DNA of 53,575 nucleotides from Candidatus Poribacteria bacterium (GTDB lineage: Bacteria > Poribacteria > WGA-4E > WGA-3G). The DNA lies in NCBI GenBank assembly GCA_003635195.1, contig PYIY01000097.1, positions 1 to 53,575 of the forward strand. The letters run 5' to 3'. Under the pieces are notes generated by a model that saw only the letters and a program-made list of their open reading frames with translations, searched no databases and was not told where the DNA came from. The translations under genes were made by a program, and so were the position numbers. Positions within the stretch are counted from its first letter, which is position 1. Each line of letters starts with the position of its first letter. This document shows positions 50,704-53,575 of the stretch, one piece after another.

Positions 50704-51417
50704 TCAGACAGAAAGATTTGATTGCATTTCCGCTTCGTACATAAGTAATAGCCGCTCTGCTGTAATTTCATCTCTCTGCGCGACCTTTTCCAGTTCTCCG
50801 TTTATCATAAAGAAAAATGTTGTCCCTACGAGATAGCCCAACTCTGTATTATGTGTCGTAACAATAATGGCTTTACCATCCTGTTGTTCCTGCGCGATGC
50901 GCCCCAAAACAAACTGCTTGGCAGAAGCATCTAATCCAGAAAAGGGTTCATCGAGTAATAACACTGAAGGGCGATGGAGAAGGGCTCTGGCAACCATAAA
51001 ACGTTGGGTCATGCCACGTGAAAAGATGTGTAGAGGTTCATGGGCGAAACGTTGTAAGCCAACCTCAGCAAGGAGCCTTGTTGCGCGGTGCTCTAACTGC
51101 TTAACACCGTACATCTGTCCAAAAAATTTGAGGTTCTCGTATGGACTAAATGCTGGATAAGCGAGTGTTTCATGGATAACAACCCCCAGCATGCGCCGCA
51201 CACCTGAGCAATCTTCTATAGCATCCGTGCCTTCAATCTCAAGCTTTCCAGATGTCGGCTTCAGGAGGGTTGCAAGAATTTTGATGAGCGTCGTCTTACC
51301 CGCACCGTTGGGACCGAAAATCGTAACCACTTCTCCAGGATTAACCGAAAGCGTAGCATCTTTGACAATCGTGCGGTGTCCAAAGTTCTTTGTGAGCTGG
51401 GAAGCACGAAGGCGCAT
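50704..51417 (-). CDS. ccmA: heme exporter ATPase CcmA
   Basis: ATP-binding subunit of the CcmAB heme export system, 237 residues. Walker A is FGPNGAGKTTL, the signature SRGMTQRFMVARALL and Walker B VLLLDEPFSGLD. FSRGM in place of LSGGQ is normal for CcmA. Paired with ccmB downstream. The usual ccmC and ccmE-H genes are not in the window. Confidence 0.92.
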   Translation of the reverse strand: MRLRASQLTKNFGHRTIVKDATLSVNPGEVVTIFGPNGAGKTTLIKILATLLKPTSGKLEIEGTDAIEDCSGVRRMLGVVIHETLAYPAFSPYENLKFFGQMYGVKQLEHRATRLLAEVGLQRFAHEPLHIFSRGMTQRFMVARALLHRPSVLLLDEPFSGLDASAKQFVLGRIAQEQQDGKAIIVTTHNTELGYLVGTTFFFMINGELEKVAQRDEITAERLLLMYEAEMQSNLSV

Positions 51418-51439
51418 GGTGTCAGCGATTTCCTAACCG

Positions 51440-51545
51440 GTAACAAGAGGTGAAGGATGGAAGGATTTAAATGGAAGGGAGGAAGGATGGAAGAAGCGTT
51501 TCCACGCAACCTTCCAGTCTTCCTGTCTTCCAGTTTTTCATTTTT
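51440..51545. repeat. GGAAG/CTTCC-rich intergenic repeat
   Basis: A purine-rich run of GGATGGAAGG-type units (51455-51494) is followed by a complementary CTTCC-rich run (51510-51537), so a long imperfect hairpin is possible. It lies between korB and ccmA. No gene is present. Confidence 0.5.
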
Positions 51546-51553
51546 TCTTGAAT

Positions 51554-52459
51554 TTACATCATTCTTTCGACGATCGCGTCACCCTGTTCTTGGGTAATAC
51601 CGATCGGTTGACGCACTATAGGCCCGTTTTCCAAGACGGGTTCCATCTGATTCAATGACTGGCGACTCGTATCATGATAGAACAACCCAAGCTGCGTTTC
51701 ATGCCCCGTCTTGACGGCTTGTTCAAGTGCAGCGGCCTTGTCACTTGTGTCATGATCTTCAAGAAATTGGACCCGCTCTTTCCAATGATCGAAAATTACC
51801 TGCGCCCCTCCCTTCCAGGTCACACAAGGACTGATAACGTCAATGAATGCAAACCCTTTGTGCTGCATCCCGTTATACATCAATTCCGCGAGTTGTTTTG
51901 CTTCAGAACTAAATGCTCTTGCGACATAAGTCGCGCCCGCGACAATTGCCATCGCAACCGGATTCAGCGGTGTCTCTAAATTACCGAACGGCGTGCTTTT
52001 CGTCTGTTCTCCTACTATAGTGGTCGGTGAGGCTTGCCCGACTGTCAACCCGTACGTCTCGTTATTCATGACAATGTAGAGGAGATCAATATTTTTTCGC
52101 ATCGTATGAATGAAATGATTTCCGCCGATGCCATAACCATCACCATCACCACCGGTGACAACAACATTCAACTCATGATTCGCAAATTTAGCACCCGTTG
52201 CAACCGCCAAAGCACGACCGTGTAACGTATGCATCCCATACGTTTTAACGTAGCCCGGGAGGTTAGAGGAGCACCCGATCCCGCTTACAGTCAGGTGATC
52301 ATGATTACCACGACCGAGTTTCGCATAAGCATTTTGTAACGCACTAAGTACACCGAAATCACCACAAGCGGGACACCAATCGGGCTTAACATCACCTTGA
52401 AAATCTCGCGCTGTCGGCGCGCCTTGAATAGGTCTTTCTCGTCTTGCTCGTCTCGCCAT
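51554..52459 (-). CDS. korB: 2-oxoacid:ferredoxin oxidoreductase beta subunit
   Basis: Thiamine-pyrophosphate-binding subunit of 2-oxoglutarate (or related 2-oxoacid) oxidoreductase, 301 residues. WCPACGDFGVL holds cluster-binding cysteines, GIGCSSNLPGY is typical, and the TPP motif runs GDGDGYGIGG...NN. ATG52459 is used because GGAGG lies 9 nt upstream; the ATG at 52468 sits on the ribosome site. Coupled to korA, 18 nt away. Together they make succinyl-CoA and reduced ferredoxin. Confidence 0.92.
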   Translation of the reverse strand: MARRARRERPIQGAPTARDFQGDVKPDWCPACGDFGVLSALQNAYAKLGRGNHDHLTVSGIGCSSNLPGYVKTYGMHTLHGRALAVATGAKFANHELNVVVTGGDGDGYGIGGNHFIHTMRKNIDLLYIVMNNETYGLTVGQASPTTIVGEQTKSTPFGNLETPLNPVAMAIVAGATYVARAFSSEAKQLAELMYNGMQHKGFAFIDVISPCVTWKGGAQVIFDHWKERVQFLEDHDTSDKAAALEQAVKTGHETQLGLFYHDTSRQSLNQMEPVLENGPIVRQPIGITQEQGDAIVERMM

Positions 52460-52477
52460 CTGATTCATCCTCCTTTG

Positions 52478-53575
52478 TTAGACAACAATCTCTTGGTAGG
52501 GGACATAGAGATCCGTTTTACTCTCCAAAAGTTCACGGGCTCCATCAACCACGTGGTGTGGCATAAACGGTTCACCGTCGTATTTGCGGATATGACCGTC
52601 TGCCTTAAAGCCGGTCTCACTCCGTAAGAAACGGGCGAATTGACCCGTGTAGTTGCACTCAACGATAATTGAATACGCAGATTTCGCGAGCACCTCGTTG
52701 ACGGCATCTTCATCCATCGGATAGAGCCACTTGAAGTGGATATGGTTGGTAGCAATGCCTGCTTCGGCCAACTGTTGTACCGCTTCACTAATCACACCAT
52801 GCGTGGATCCCCATCCAATCAGGGTAACTTCCGCATCCTCGGGACCTTCAAAAGTCGGAGGCGGGAGGAGTTCAACAATACCTTCCATCTTCCGCTGCCG
52901 CTTCTCCATAATATCACGCCGTTTGTGCGGATTCGTGAATTCATCACTAATCAGACCACCATCTTCATCATGATCGTCGGTAGCAACAACGTGCATGTGC
53001 CCAGGCGTGCCAGGGATAGCACGGGGCGAAATCCCGCTGTCTGTGATTTGGTAACGCAGATATTCGCCATCTGTCTGCCCTTGGGCGGTGATTAATTCCC
53101 CACGGTCAATTTCCGGCTGCCAGTTGATAGAATCCGGCAGGAATGTCGTGTGACCTTCTGCCAAAGACAAATCCGTGAGTACCATGCCGGGGCACTGAAA
53201 CTTGTCAACAAGGTTAAAGAGTTCAGGTATCGTATTAAATCCGTCCATAATACTGGTAGGTGAAACAACAATTTTCGGAAAATCACCTTGGCTCGCGCCG
53301 AGAACTTGCCATAAATCGCCTTGCTCGGTTTTGGTAGGTAAACCTGTGGAGGGACCTCCGCGTTGAACATTAACAACAACAATAGGGATTTCCATCATAC
53401 CCGCGCTACCAATCGCTTCCGACATGAGTGCGAAACCGCCACCCGATGTCGCACACATCGCACGACACCCCACGTGTGCAGCACCGATGACCATGTTGAT
53501 AACGCTGATTTCATCTTCACATTGTCGGACGATAATACCGAGATCGCGAGCGTTCGGGGCCATCCAGTGGAGAAT
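52478..53575 (-). CDS. korA: 2-oxoacid:ferredoxin oxidoreductase alpha subunit, 5'-truncated
   Basis: C-terminal part of the alpha subunit; the frame is open to the window edge and the true start lies outside. QCEDEISVINMVIGAAHVG and TSGGGFALMSEAIG are the domain I signatures, NVQRGGPSTGLPTKTEQGDL follows, and the C-terminal domain ends near FLRSETGFKADGHIRKYDG. The first visible residues ILHWMAP match the ILEWMA region of the family, so an N-terminal (often gamma-fused) portion is missing. Operon with korB. Confidence 0.92.
   Translation of the reverse strand: MLHWMAPNARDLGIIVRQCEDEISVINMVIGAAHVGCRAMCATSGGGFALMSEAIGSAGMMEIPIVVVNVQRGGPSTGLPTKTEQGDLWQVLGASQGDFPKIVVSPTSIMDGFNTIPELFNLVDKFQCPGMVLTDLSLAEGHTTFLPDSINWQPEIDRGELITAQGQTDGEYLRYQITDSGISPRAIPGTPGHMHVVATDDHDEDGGLISDEFTNPHKRRDIMEKRQRKMEGIVELLPPPTFEGPEDAEVTLIGWGSTHGVISEAVQQLAEAGIATNHIHFKWLYPMDEDAVNEVLAKSAYSIIVECNYTGQFARFLRSETGFKADGHIRKYDGEPFMPHHVVDGARELLESKTDLYVPYQEIVV

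Overview
The window reads as one chromosomal contig of a Gram-negative bacterium. The best guess is a member of Candidatus Poribacteria or a close relative. This is an inference from gene content, not from a marker gene: phytanoyl-CoA dioxygenases (PhyH), Gfo/Idh/MocA oxidoreductases, mandelate racemase/enolase-type enzymes, DUF1080-type and laminin-G-like secreted proteins, a pectate lyase and a DUF6785-like polytopic protein sit among housekeeping genes. Lipoproteins, a PorV-like barrel, Ccm heme export and multiheme cytochromes point to an outer membrane and a respiring cell.

Layout, left to right. 1-3.1 kb: a CAT-anticodon tRNA, tilS and hpt, then a diheme cytochrome c with its own promoter and terminator. 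3.1-4.7 kb: an IS200/IS605-type element with tnpB but no tnpA. 4.9-8.1 kb: a lipoprotein, an omegaRNA-like remnant of a second IS605-type family, then a LysM-M23 endopeptidase overlapping a PorV-barrel/lytic transglycosylase fusion. 8.1-13.5 kb: three Gfo/Idh/MocA genes, an enolase-superfamily gene and a DUF433/DUF5615 toxin-antitoxin pair. 13.6-15.8 kb: an ABC-type binding lipoprotein, a solitary adenine methyltransferase and the decayed start of a second methyltransferase. 15.8-28.2 kb, nearly all on the minus strand: a secreted LamG-like protein, an FAD oxidase, a four-repeat membrane protein, a coiled-coil HTH protein, PhyH, a 42-residue membrane peptide, a second enolase-superfamily enzyme, an ABC exporter with DUF1854 partner, a cupin, an SDR and an NhaC antiporter. 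28.2-32.2 kb: an AT-rich 1-kb gene desert, a frameshifted ECF-type sigma factor, and two envelope-protein genes each preceded by a copy of the same 78-nt leader. 32.3-37.9 kb: ribokinase, a TPR protein, BirA and DUF523, with two MITE-like repeats. 37.9-47.4 kb: trpD-trpC, a polytopic membrane protein, PhyH, a multiheme cytochrome, DUF1080, Gfo/Idh/MocA and pectate lyase. 47.5-53.6 kb: a DUF5069-like gene, eno-ftsB, ccmA-ccmB and korA-korB, the last running off the window.

The catabolic genes fit degradation of plant- or alga-type polysaccharides and sugar acids: pectate lyase outside the cell, DUF1080/LamG proteins at the surface, and MocA-type dehydrogenases, enolase-superfamily dehydratases, SDR and ribokinase inside. 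Specific substrates cannot be read from the sequence.

The intergenic DNA is unusually rich in small dispersed repeats: two inverted copies of a 170-bp hairpin MITE, a 147-bp MITE with 12-bp inverted ends, leader repeats that carry ribosome-binding sites, 10-bp tandem repeats and TCAGTTA-type stutters. The strongest leads are the orphan pseudoknotted omegaRNA-like element, the TnpB with a displaced RuvC-II glutamate, the duplicated 78-nt leader beside a broken sigma factor, and the leader repeat shared by trpC and two catabolic genes.
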